Source: Codonopsis lanceolata
Lineage: Eukaryota; Streptophyta; Magnoliopsida; Asterales; Campanulaceae
Assembly: GCA_013146195.2 (NCBI GenBank)
Contig: CM028377.1
Location: 106,866,094-106,930,093 of the forward strand
Direction: 5' to 3'
Length of the DNA: 64,000 bases
In this document: one piece after another, positions 24,233 to 34,703 of the stretch
Numbering within the stretch: position 1 is the first letter of the stretch
Layout of the letters: the number at the start of each line of letters is the position of its first letter
Notes under the pieces: model-generated
Database searches by the model: none
Told to the model about the DNA's origin: nothing
The model's input: the letters and a program-made list of their open reading frames with translations, nothing else
Translations under genes and position numbers: made by a program

Positions 24233-25493
24233 TGATCGATGTCTTATTTTAATTATTTCCTTGTAAGTGGACATGACTATTGTAGAATAGTTTTGGGAAG
24301 CAAGGGTCGAACCACAGAGACAAGAAGATCACAAATAGCACGATTATCGGTAGCAAATTATTAAACTAAGGGGGGTTTTTATATTGATTTTAATCTAAAC
24401 TAATTATTATTCTAAAGTTAACTAATTTAGCAGCAATCACAGGTTATGAAGATCTTATGGTAGAAGGTAATCTAGGATTAGGGTTTCACTTGTATCTCCT
24501 CTATAGCTTATTTTGATAAAGTATCATTCAATTTCTTGGGTTCGTTCACAAAATATAGATATAGTTTGTCAAATTACCGTTCAATCTCCATCTCCAAATA
24601 ATTCGTCCATTCTATATCCTAGGCACAAGAACATATGATCTAACTGTCACTTAGATCATATATGGAACCTGACCCTAACTTATCACTCTCGTGCATCAAT
24701 AGGTTCAATTTATCATGATGGGGAGCCAGTGTACGACATTTGCACATTAATCATGCAGTTATCCGCACCTCTAGGCCTTTATTATTCACGATTACATTCA
24801 TTTGTTCAAAGTGAAATAATAGAAGGATTGATAATCACCACAATCAACAAGAATTGAATAAATAAAAATAGATTAAAGCATAGATTCGATCCCAACTCCT
24901 AGATTAATGGATGTTTAGTTCATCCTTGAAGATGAACATCACATGGAGATGATTGAATACATGGATCGATCTTCAAAACTATAATTACAATAACTAAATT
25001 ATGTTATACACTCTAAATCCTATGCTAGAACTATCTAAAACTACTTTCTGGACGTCCTTGAGCTCTGGCTACCGTCCTTTATTTATACCATGGAGTTGTA
25101 GGGGGTTTATAAATTTTAGTCAGGCTTGAAAACGTCCGAAAGTCGGTTCTGGCCACCTTGCGGCCGCAAGGTCATTACCCCTTGCGTCCGCAAGGGTCTT
25201 CAATATCCGGGGCTAAACTGCAGGACTTACTGCCTACCTTGCGGAGGCAAGGTAGAAATACCTTACGGCCGCAAGGTCATCAGAATGCTCCTTTTGTCGT
25301 TTCTTCTTCAATTTACACTTTGGCCCCTTCTTGGAATTTTCAACAAAAAGCCTTATAATTCATGTAATTTCACCTAAAACCCTGAAACTCATAAAACAAC
25401 TGAAAAACACATATCAATAGCCAAAAGCCTCGTGGAATCGCTCAATTTAAATCATAAAAGTACCTGAAATCAACGTATAAAATACATCGATCA
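24233..25493 (-). mobile_element. Solo LTR of family B nested in the Tekay LTR
   Basis: The insertion starts TGATCGATGTC and ends ACATCGATCA, so 9-bp perfect inverted ends of TG...CA type. The target duplication is GTAAG (24228-24232) / GTAAA (25494-25498). The uninterrupted site is at 15577-15590 in the other LTR. The TATA-like ATAAATAAAGG near 25075-25085 is on the minus strand. Copies of the same family are at 38264-48882 and 53303-54545. There is no internal region. Confidence 0.9.
25156..25276. repeat. Four palindromic units in the family B LTR
   Basis: Units at 25156-25171, 25180-25195, 25237-25252 and 25261-25276 follow CCTTGCGNNCGCAAGG with at most two deviations (CCTTGCGGCCGCAAGG, CCTTGCGTCCGCAAGG, CCTTGCGGAGGCAAGG, CCTTACGGCCGCAAGG). 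They lie 75-200 bp upstream of the TATA-like box in the sense direction. Confidence 0.9.
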
Positions 25494-28394
25494 GTAAATC
25501 ATAAAGACTTGTAAGCTATCAATCATACATGTCATGGCAATATGTAACATACAAGGCAAGATATCGTCACATAAGCATATAGAACATATATCCAAGATGC
25601 ACATTGTTTCACATAGGTGCTCATAATTAAATCACATAGGGTAAGGATATATGGAGAGCCGGGCCGCTACGTAGTTCCTGCATACAAGCGCTATCTGGAA
25701 TATGAGGTGTCAGATGATTGTGAGTACATCGACCTTCCGAGGAGATGCCCAGGATAGACACACCAATGATGCGCTAATGGTTACAGCAAAGGGGCTACTT
25801 CCCCACTGTGGCCACAGTGGAGGCGTGTGTGTACAAGGACAGGTATGTCAGCTGGACTCATGCAAATGCCAAGTAATGTTTACTTAACAAATTCTCAAGT
25901 AGTGAACGAGGTTGACAAGAGCGATCTCGTTCATGACAAGTAATTATTCTCATCAATAATCAAGTAGGATTGAGTTCGACAAGAGCGAACTCAACATGTC
26001 AAATAGGCATTCTATTATATGACATCTAAAATCAAGCATGGTAATCAATCCAAATTCAAGAGTATATTATTATTATTCTTAGTGAAACATGTTTAGAACG
26101 TCGTAGGGATTGATCATTGAGCCGGTATTGTTCAATGGCTCACTAAAACAGACTTCGTTGAGTCGTCTCTATAAATTCATCCAATAGAGTTTAAACACTA
26201 AATGCATTCTAAACCCTTTTCTAAGTTCTCGTATAGGATAGACTAGGCCATTAATCCAAATAACAACCATAGTAAAAAATTATCATCAATTCATAATTTA
26301 TGGAACCTTAGAATCATAGTTTCTAAAAGTTATTAAAAGTCAATGGTCCAAGAACAATAGTTATTCCTAAGGAGGCATAGAACACTTTTAATTCTAGGCT
26401 TAGGACCAAATCAATAGGATGAACAATTCATAGTTTATGGAACTCTAAAATCACAATCTCTAAGAGTTGTCAAAAGTCATTAGTCCAAGAACAATAGTTA
26501 TTCCTAAGGAGGCATATAACACTTTTAATTCTAGGCTTAGGACTAAATCAACAAGATGTGCATATCATTCAAAAATCTCATAAACTCAAATCATCATCAA
26601 ACATAGCATAGACATGGTAGAGCATGGGAATCATAAGAAGAGGGGGACATGGCATTTCTAGCATACATCCTAAGGGGAATCAATAGCTTACCTTACACCA
26701 AAGAAAAAGATGGAGAAAAGAAAAACTAATCGGATAAAATCGTGCTCCTCGTCGATAGCTTCATTTTGGTGGTCTCAACTTGGCAATCGAGTTCGTGAGC
26801 TCAAGTTATGGGGGAAACACACACTAATCTCCCCTCACCATTCACACACAAAAGCTTGGGAAGAGAGAGAGAGAGAATTTTTAGATGTGGTGGGTTTAAT
26901 GGCTGATCACAATGTGGGAGGTTTATATGTGACATGCAAAGGTGAGTGGAACTCCACATGTCACAAGGAGGATGCATGAAAATCAACTTGTCAAGTGGAG
27001 GATGATTGAAGTTAGGCTTAATCCTACTTACTTAGGGTCTAATAGGATGGTTTAGGGTCAGTTAGGATGGGGGTTCAAGGGGTTAATTGGTCACAATTCA
27101 GATTGCAAGAGAAAAATCCCGTAGGTGTAATTCAGAGTGATGCGGTCGCATGCAATAAGGACCATGCGAGCGCATGGTCCTGTTGACAGGAAACTCTCTT
27201 TTTTGATTGCTCTCAGCACTGTCCCGCGAGCCATGGTTCCAAAAACGATGCGAGCGCATGGTTCAGGTCTCAAACATGGTCTAAACATGTCCTAAATGGT
27301 TCCAAACTCATGGGCAACCATTCTAAGGTCTAACCCAACTCAAAACACGTCGGAAACACACCCGAACGACATCCGAAACAAGTTAAAACAAGGCTCGAAT
27401 CATGCGACGAATGGCCAACGAATCAAACACAAATCAAACTAGGATAACTTGGGCATGGAAAAGGCTTATTTAAACATGGTTATGACCTGAATACATGGCC
27501 TAGAACTCAACGAACATCTCGCAAGACGAAATACAAGAAATACGAGCAACAAGGGAAATCGCTAAGACCCAAACGAAGCAACAAAGCTTCTAAACTTCCA
27601 AACAAGCCTACTAAGATCAAGATGAATGTTCTAAGTCATATATGAAAGATAATAGAACTCCAACAAGACTTGGTTAAGTGATAACATGCTAAGGCGAATA
27701 CTCAAAGCACAAATGGCAAGGTATGCAACGCATAGAAGACATTCAAGCGACTATGAACGTAACAACTCTAATGCAAGCATGATATGAACTTAATGAATTC
27801 TCTAACATGTTAAGACATACAATAAGCATGTTAAAATGATATTATACAAGTAATGACATTGGGTTCTCACATTTGAGTCACGTTTTCATGTATTTCTTAT
27901 GTTATGCATGTGTTGCATATGAAGTGGGTGTGTTGGTCATGGCAACGACGCCCAATTTTTTTCGTTGCGACACCCAAAATTTTAAGCAACGCCCAAATAT
28001 GGACTGTGGCTTTGCCTGTGCGCCTTTCCTTCATTAAGAGTATCTTCGTCATTTTCTCTCCAAAAGTATACTTTAATGGTTTAAAACAAATATAAGCGAC
28101 TTTTCCGGTTATAATTCCATCACATGGGATCGGCCCGGTTATTACCCTTTACTAATCTTTTGAACTGCCAATAATTACCTAGGTGGGGTAATGGAAAAAT
28201 TGCGGACCGGTCCATTTTTCCTAAAATTTAATCGCTCCAGTCACATATTTTTATTTTCAACAGCAAAAGGTTACTTTTGGGAGCGAAATGATTACGTTAC
28301 CCTTAATGAACGCGTAATGGATAATTAGCCACGTGAATCACAGTGCATCAATGTATTATGAATGCATTTAATAGTTTCCACGAACTTTAACCAC

Positions 28395-28815
28395 ACAATT
28401 TTTGTATCGCGGTTCACGAAAAAAGAAATAAAATGCCGTAGTTATTCATTTTTGTATTGCGGTTCAAACATTTATATATCGTGGTGTAACTACTTTATAT
28501 GAATATTTATTACACTTATTATAAATTTTGAATCGCGGCTAAATTGTTTCTATATCGTGGTGCAACTATTTTCTATGAATTTTTTTAATTATGCTTACGA
28601 TAAATTTTGAGTCGCGGTACAAAATCTATACTTCAAATTTAATTTGTACCGCGATATATAAAAACTATGAACCGCGATACAAAAATGAACATATGTGTAC
28701 CGCGGTGTAAAATATGTGCACCGCAATATATATCTTTTTCAAAAAATTTACCATAAATAAATAAAATTGATTGTTTGCACCGCGATATATAAATCTATGA
28801 ACCGTGGTGCATTTC
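28395..28815. repeat. Mirrored array of CCGCGAT/ATCGCGG motifs in E2
   Basis: At least ten copies of a short motif occur. On the left (28405-28620) it reads as tatcgcggt, tattgcggt, tatcgtggt, aatcgcggc, agtcgcggt. On the right (28650-28812) it reads in the opposite sense as accgcgata, accgcggtg, accgcaata, accgcgata, accgtggtg. The array therefore forms a loose inverted repeat around ~28640. Confidence 0.75.
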
Positions 28816-28939
28816 GATCCGTAGTTATTCGTAGCGCGCCTCTTGCTCTTTAAGGGTATCATAGTCTTTTCGCATCCAAAAGTGACTTTTTTGGTGAAAA
28901 AAGAGAGAGGGTACTTCAGCGGTTATAAACTTTGAAAAG

Positions 28940-30213
28940 AAATAATTGCGGATCAGTCCCCTTTTGTGAAATTATAACTGATTCACTCCCCTATATTTTT
29001 ATTCAACCGCTAAAGTCCATTTTAATAAAATTGTTCCTAAAATACCCTCCATCATCTTCAATGAGATAAGAAGCGGGAGAGCATCCCAGTTTCTTCCTTC
29101 CTCCTTCATTCTTCTTCCTTCCCTTTCGTTTTCTTTGTTTCTTTATTACAGAAACAAATGTGACAATCTAACAATTGCTTTTGAGATGGAATGCTTTAGA
29201 GCCCCACACAAAAACATGTTCAACATGGGAAGTTCGGAAATTCGAAACTGGCTTTGCAAGGTAGGTTGGATTGACATCTCCGAGTATGATAATAACAATC
29301 TTCAGCTCCATTTCTGCCTGTAATACGTGAACAATTTTTCTCGATGGTGGTGGAAGAGATGGGCGAAAACTACGATGTGGGTGTCGCTGCCTCCAATCGG
29401 AAATGCAAATGCTTTTACTTTGAATCAATTGCTTCTCTTGTCTGATTTTGATTGAAAGTTGGAAAGGTTCCCAATCTTGCCTTAGTCCTCCAATCCATAA
29501 ACCAAGTTTCAGACATTTGGATAAACATTGATTGAGGAAAAGTGGTATTTTTCCTATAGCAGTGAGACTTTTTCTTCCATTAGACCCACTTCGGTATGAT
29601 TTGGGCGTCGTTGCCTATGATTTGGGTGTTGTTGCCTCTGATGTGGGCGTCGTCACCTCTAATCGGAAATGCAAATGCTTTTACTTTGAATCAACTGCTT
29701 ATCTTATCTTATTTTCATTAAAAGATGGAAAGGTTCTCAATCTTGCCATAGTCCTCCAATCAATAAACCACGTTTCAGACATTTGGATAAACATTGATTG
29801 TAGCAGTGAGACTTTTTCTTTCAATAGACCTAGTTCGGTATGATTTGGGTGTTGTTGCCTATGATTTAGGAATGTTGCCTATGATATGAGCATCGTTGCC
29901 TCCGAATTGCAAAATATGATAATATGAATTAAAATTGTAGGAATGTAGCAATCACAGTACACGACCCAAAATGAACGATGCCCAAATTTGGGCAGTGGCT
30001 TTTGCATTTCGATGCCCAAAATTTTGAGCGATGCCCAATGTTTTTCATTGCGAGGCCCAAATTTGGGTTGTGGCTTTGTACGTGCGCCTTTCCTTCATTA
30101 ATGGTATCTTCGTCATTTTTCCTCCAAAAATGTACTTTAGCGGTTTAAAATGAATATAATGGACTTTTTGCGGTTACATTTTCTCCACAGGGGACCGGCC
30201 CGATTATCACCCC
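28940..30213. mobile_element. MULE-like element E3
   Basis: The left end aaataattgcggatcagtcc and the right end ggggaccggcccgattatcacc are the TIR family of E1 and E2. The flanks are TTTGAAAAG (28931-28939) and TTTTAAAAG (30214-30222), a 9-bp target duplication with one mismatch. Internal sequence has repeats but no transposase. Confidence 0.6.
29390..29840. repeat. Direct duplication inside E3 (period 266 bp)
   Basis: The string aatcggaaatgcaaatgctt begins at 29395 and again at 29661. Similarity continues through agacatttggataaacattg and agcagtgagactttttctt. Short gatttgggcgtcgttgcc-type repeats surround it. Confidence 0.85.
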
Positions 30214-30245
30214 TTTTAAAAGGGACCGGCTCGAATTTCACCCTA

Positions 30246-31197
30246 AAAATATCTTTACGGCCCAATATCTCAAAACAAAGGGACTCGTGGTTTGAAGCTA
30301 CTAGGCACTATGGTAGATCATGTCTATTTTCCAATATATTTGTCCGTCCGCAATTAACAGGTCGCAACATATTCGGAGGAAGACACATGTGTAATGGTCT
30401 GCGGGCAGTTGCCCCCACTTGGGTTTTTTTTTGGTAAAGAATTTTTTTAAAAAATAATAATCTGTTAAATTTTACAAGTTGCCCCCACCTGAGTAAAAAT
30501 CTATGTACCTGCCACTGAACATATTTATAGCTCACTCCAAGCAGACCTCATCACAATCAAGTCCAATTGTTTATTATTGCCAACTAATCTATATCAAGTA
30601 GTTTTTGTACACCTCAGCAAGACTAGTTCACCTTCTAGAAGGCCTCCGTGGCGTAACGAATTATATTTCGTGCAACACCTATATAAAGGCCCTGACCCCT
30701 TGACACTGCACTCTCCTTTACCACCTTACTTGTCAAATTGGATTCTCTCATTCTCTCTCATATTAAAAAAATTTTTCATTTCATTTCCACTAATTGATAG
30801 GTTTTATTCATTGTATTGAAACTACAATGGTTTTTTAGTAAAAGTTTCGGCAAATTGACAACCGTAAAAAGTGTTTTACTTAAGTTTTAAAGGAATTTTA
30901 TGCTTCCACGTGTCACCTTCTTTTTTATAAAAGTTTTACAGATAAAAAGATAAAAACTTTTTATCACATTTGATTTTATACGTACGGTTAGTTTAAGATA
31001 AATTTTACGGTTAGTTTAAGATAAATTTTATCACATTTGATTTTATTCGATTAGTTTAGGATAAGGTTTTTTAGCGGATATATTTTATCACATTTGATTT
31101 AGACATGTTTAAAATGATTAATTGATTAGAACACCTAAATTCTCATGATAACTTTTTTACCAATTTTTATTGCCAAAATCGGTTATTGGTAAAAAAA
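30246..31197. other. Intergenic DNA with a promoter-like segment
   Basis: A plant-type core promoter motif ctatataaagg occurs at 30679-30689 (+), after a heat-shock-element-like ttctagaa near 30629, but no reading frame that I recognise follows. At 30930-31085 a ~45-bp unit (ttatcacatttgatttta, ggttagtttaagataaattttacg) is tandemly repeated; its continuation lies at 33790-33880, beyond the two MULEs. Confidence 0.5.
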
Positions 31198-32578
31198 GGC
31201 TTAAATCACAAATTGGTCACTCTACTTTCCAGCTTTTTGCAATATGATCACTCTACAATTTTTTTTTCTATTTCATCATTGTACTTCACAACAAATAACA
31301 AATTGGTCACTCTGCCTCCTTTCCGTTAGTTATCTTGGATGGAAATGATGAAAAAGACATGAATGTCCTTTATTTTTTTTTTCTATTTCATCATTGTACT
31401 TCACAACAAATAACAAATTGGTCACTCTGCCTCCTTTCCGTTAGTTATCTTGAAACCAAGTAAAGTTAGTCGACCATATTTGCCCTCAAATTGTGGAATC
31501 CCTTGACAATCATATCGTGAATCTTCACCCATGCTATCCCAATTCTTGACTCTATTTTTCTTTATCAACTCCAATAAAGATCCGAACCCAATTAACGATA
31601 GTCTAAAACCCTAGTGACGAATGCAAAATGAACAAAAGAAGGGGGGCTAAAACCCTAATGTAATGGAGTACTTAATTCATCAAATTGAAAAAGACCTAAT
31701 TTCACTCGTGAAATAAGCTAAAACCCTAACCCTAGAAGATACTAAAAATTCATCGTCTCCACACATATATTCAAGAAATTAACGGCATACATATTTATAT
31801 CTTGACAGAGCGGAAGTTCGGGGATCGTCTTTCTCGTCGCCCGACAGTGGAGCGGAGCGGATAAAGACGCGAGCAAATTCAAGTGGCCTGAGCTATCGGT
31901 AGGTAATTTCCAACCCTAGCCGCCGACGCTCTCCCATTGATTGATGTTGGTGTAAGAACCTCCCAAAGAACGATTCTTTGAGAAGCCACGAGGCCGGAGA
32001 AGGACCAACCATATCGGTGGCAGGGCGAAGCTCCAAACTGTCCAAAGTCGACCTAGTGGCGAGCCCGAATCCACCGGCCGGCCACTACGAAGCCATGCTA
32101 TCTTCTTTACCTCCGTCAAGGCTATCATCGTCGGACCAGGAGCCTCTTGCCGAGAATAAAAGGAATGGGCGTAATTAAGTCTTTGGTGCGACGACGGCTT
32201 CGATCAAAGGCGGCGGAGATTGAAGAGTTAGTGGATGAGTTACGTCATGACGGACGGTGGAGAAGCTAGCGAGTGGTGCTTGGTGCCCGTAGCGGCGATG
32301 ATGGAAGGTTCACTGGCGGAGGAGCCACTCAATGGTCCGGCCGTCGGACTTATGGCCGAGTTCACAGTGTTGGAAAACCCTTGCGGCGCAGATGATCGGG
32401 TACTTAAAGGGTATTTTCGGGTTAATGTAAAATTTTAAAGCTTTCCATCCAATTTTTTGGATGGAGTGATTAACGTGTATTACTTGGTCTAGTACAATGA
32501 TGAAATAGAAAAAAAAATTGTAGAGTTATCATAATGCAAAAAGCTGGAAAGTAGGGTGACCAATTTGTGATTTAAGCC
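31198..32578. mobile_element. MULE-like element F1
   Basis: TIRs of more than 40 bp begin GGCTTAAATCACAAATTGGT on both ends, and continue with cactctactttccagcttt on the left and its near-complement on the right. A perfect 9-bp target duplication GTAAAAAAA lies at 31189-31197 and 32579-32587. The interior has a GC-rich stretch (31800-32400) with short frames I do not recognise, possibly captured host sequence, and a 75-bp direct repeat at ~31258 and ~31372. No transposase. Confidence 0.8.
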
Positions 32579-32618
32579 GTAAAAAAATTACAAATAAAAA
32601 GTTATTGATAAAAGTATT

Positions 32619-33786
32619 GGCTTAAATCACATTTTGGTCACCCTACTTTTCCACTTTTTACAATACAGTGAGTCTACATTTTTTTTTCAATTTAATCATT
32701 GTACTTGGAAACATATAGCAAGTTCATCACTCCATCCAATTTTTTGGATGAAAAACTTAAAACATTTGTAAAAACCCAAAAATACCCTTGCCTACATTGT
32801 TTTCCTTTTTCAACCCCTTTGTACTGTAACCTAAATCAAATTTGGGTTCTCCGTCTCAACGGTCCTGCCATGGCTGCCGATCTCTAACTCAACTCCTTCC
32901 ATCTTCCTTGAGCACCGATCAACCCTAACAGCTCCCGCAACCTCTGTTTGTCCCTTCTTCCTCAACTTCGGTCACCATCCATGCTCCGCCATCACCGGCT
33001 TCCATCTTCATAACCTCTGTTCGCACAAGCTTCTTAGCTCCGACCTTCTTCCCCAACTCAAATTCCGACAACAACCACTCGTCTTCGATCAAAAAACGTT
33101 TGAGATCTGTTCAAGTCAACCATTGCAAGCCGCATCTCAAAGACCACTCTGAAAGCCCCCTCGCAAAGCACAAGCTCGAGCCTATGACTCACTTTTGGTA
33201 TTCCCACTTCGCAATTCAAGTTAAAATTTTCAATTTTTTCCCGGATTTAGTATTTCAATTTTGACAGATTGTTGCTCAGAAAAGGTTGGTGTGTTAATTT
33301 GCTTTTGCATTCCTCCAATTGTATAGCACTACAAATTTAATTTTTGAATAACTTTGCTTGCTAAACCAATTCTATTAACACAATAATATTTTGGTGGTGT
33401 GCTTGCAATTTCAGTTGGAAGAAAGTTTTAGTAGTAGCTGTTGTTTGGGAATGTGTTAATTGGGGGTTAAAAGTTTGAGTTTTTGCTTGTGATTCTGAAG
33501 GCTTACTAGTTACTTGAATGCCAAAATTGACAAAAAAATATTAGCTTCACTTACAGTAGAAGGTTATGAAAAAGGGTTACAATAGAAAGGGGCTGAAAAA
33601 ACGATTTGATTTTTTTGGAGGGCATTTTAGTCTTTGTAACCATTTCCATCCAACATAACGACGGAAATGACTTGAGTGACCTTATTGAATGTCAAAACAA
33701 GTACAATGATTAAATTGAATTTTTTTGTTTTGTCATAATATTGCAAAGAGTGGAAAAAGTAGGGTGACCAAATTTCGATTTAAGCC
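32619..33786. mobile_element. MULE-like element F2, same TIR family as F1
   Basis: The ends are GGCTTAAATCACATTTTGGT and the reverse complement GGCTTAAATCGAAATTTGGT. They flank a C-rich interior (32840-33190) that could be captured exon sequence, with no clear family. The flanks taaaagtatt / taaaagattt give an imperfect target duplication. It lies 40 bp from F1, in the same tandem-repeat landing site. Confidence 0.7.
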
Positions 33787-34166
33787 TAAAAGATTTTATC
33801 ACATTTGATTTATATGGTTAGTTTAGGATAAATTTTACGTTTAGTTTAGGATAATTTTTTATCACATTCGATTTTATACGTGTTTCACTTGATTAACACT
33901 TCTCAATTCTCATCATTTTCACTTCCCTACTATGTCTAGAGCTTTGGAGTACCACGGCTATTCTATTTTCCAGTCTTCTATAAATCGTGCAAATCAAATA
34001 GGATAAAATCTCTTTCTGTGATTTTTATTTATTTATTAATAATGAAATTTTAACAAACATTTTTTTTCATATTCAAATTTATTTATGCATTCTAAACAAT
34101 CTCTTTCAAAATCAAATTATGTTTATCTTTTCTAAACAATCTATGTTCCTGTATCTATAAATAATA
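33787..34166. other. AT-rich DNA with truncated tandem repeats
   Basis: Continuation of the ttatcacatttgatttta / gtttaggataaattttac repeats seen left of F1, then simple AT-rich sequence. No gene is seen. Confidence 0.5.
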
Positions 34167-34195
34167 CTAGTAAGATAGCCCGTGCTTTGCACGGT
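34167..34195 (-). mobile_element. Probable Helitron 3' terminus
   Basis: On the minus strand a hairpin CCGTGC-AAA-GCACGG (34180-34194) is followed after about ten nucleotides by CTAG and then T. This is the canonical Helitron end (hairpin, CTRR, host T). The matching 5' TC end was not identified, so the extent to the right is unknown. Confidence 0.45.
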
Positions 34196-34312
34196 TAAAA
34201 TTTTACTTTGAGCCATCGTCTTTTTGGAGTCCTTAATTTTACTTTAAGCTTACAATCGAATTATTTTAGCTTCAATAAAACTAACCTTCAATAAAGTAAT
34301 TATACTTTATTT

Positions 34313-34661
34313 CATGGAGCCACATGGTAGAGTTGGAAGAGCCGCCTTCAACTTGTTTACTTAGTGCATTATGGGGAGTTCTTTAGTAATTAGACTTCTA
34401 TTTTTATGTATAGGTATTGTTATTAGGAGAATTGTTAATGTGTAATTATTAATACTAATTTTAATGGGAGCATAACAATAGGTATTTTGTAACAACTATG
34501 ATATAAATACTCTTTATCAATTCTATTATTAATTGATATTGTTATTAGTTAATGATCAAAAAATGAAAAGTCCTTAAATCCAAGAGTTTGCCTAAGTGGA
34601 TGTTTCACATTCAAGATTTATCAAAATGGGGTGAGGAGACACAACCATAGGACTCTTCACC

Positions 34662-34690
<29 letters not shown>
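34313..34690 (+). repeat. ~380-bp direct repeat, copy 1
   Basis: Nearly identical to 36853-37230, including ggagttctttagtaattaga and gtattttgtaacaactatga, and both copies run into a (TA)n tract. The pair could be two copies of one element end, for example Helitron-related. Confidence 0.85.

Positions 34691-34699
<9 letters not shown>
34665..34699. repeat. (TA)n microsatellite
   Basis: Perfect TA run at the end of direct-repeat copy 1. Confidence 0.95.

Positions 34700-34703
<4 letters not shown>

Larger units (their letters stand above)
14954..27871 (-). mobile_element. Tekay/Del-type chromovirus (Ty3/Gypsy), full length, minus strand
   Basis: Two long LTRs flank a gag-protease-RT-RNase H-integrase-chromodomain order read on the minus strand. 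The lineage call rests on ~3-kb LTRs, an initiator-Met tRNA primer site, and a C-terminal chromodomain-like tail on the integrase. A GAGTCAC string lies directly before the left LTR (14947-14953) and again 3 nt after the right LTR (27875-27881), so the target duplication is not clean. The right LTR carries a nested solo LTR and gag carries a large palindrome. Several in-frame stops make the element defective, but the RT and integrase catalytic residues remain. Confidence 0.93.
23606..27871 (-). repeat. Right LTR (5' LTR) of the Tekay element, with nested insertion
   Basis: It matches the left LTR from TGTGGCGACCC to TTCTCACA. Its length of 4266 bp is explained by the 1261-bp insertion at 24233-25493. 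The two LTRs also differ by small indels, for example near 15730 versus 25650. The TATA-like element lies near 26925-26935 (minus strand). Confidence 0.93.
14095..28147. mobile_element. MULE-like TIR element E1, split by the Tekay insertion
   Basis: The outer ends read GGAATAATTGCGAGCCGATA (left) and, reverse-complemented, GGGTAATAACCGGGCCGATC (right), an imperfect TIR that extends further in (ttctaaaattgtaac / ggttataattcc). A perfect 9-bp target duplication TTTACTAAT lies at 14086-14094 and 28148-28156, as expected for Mutator-like elements. Only 14095-14953 and 27872-28147 belong to it; the rest is the LTR retrotransposon. The two halves join naturally: the sequence before 14953 and after 27875 continues an older local repeat seen at 14681-14760. 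No transposase is present, so it is non-autonomous. Confidence 0.7.
28190..30245. mobile_element. MULE-like element E2, with E3 inserted in its right end
   Basis: The left end GGAAAAATTGCGGACCGGTC and the reverse complement of the right end GGGTGAAATTCGAGCCGGTC align as an imperfect TIR of the same family as E1. The right terminus is reconstructed from gcggttataaactttgaaaag (28920-28939) continued after E3 at 30223 (ggaccggctcgaatttcaccc). No convincing target duplication was found. Boundaries are approximate. No transposase. Confidence 0.5.
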
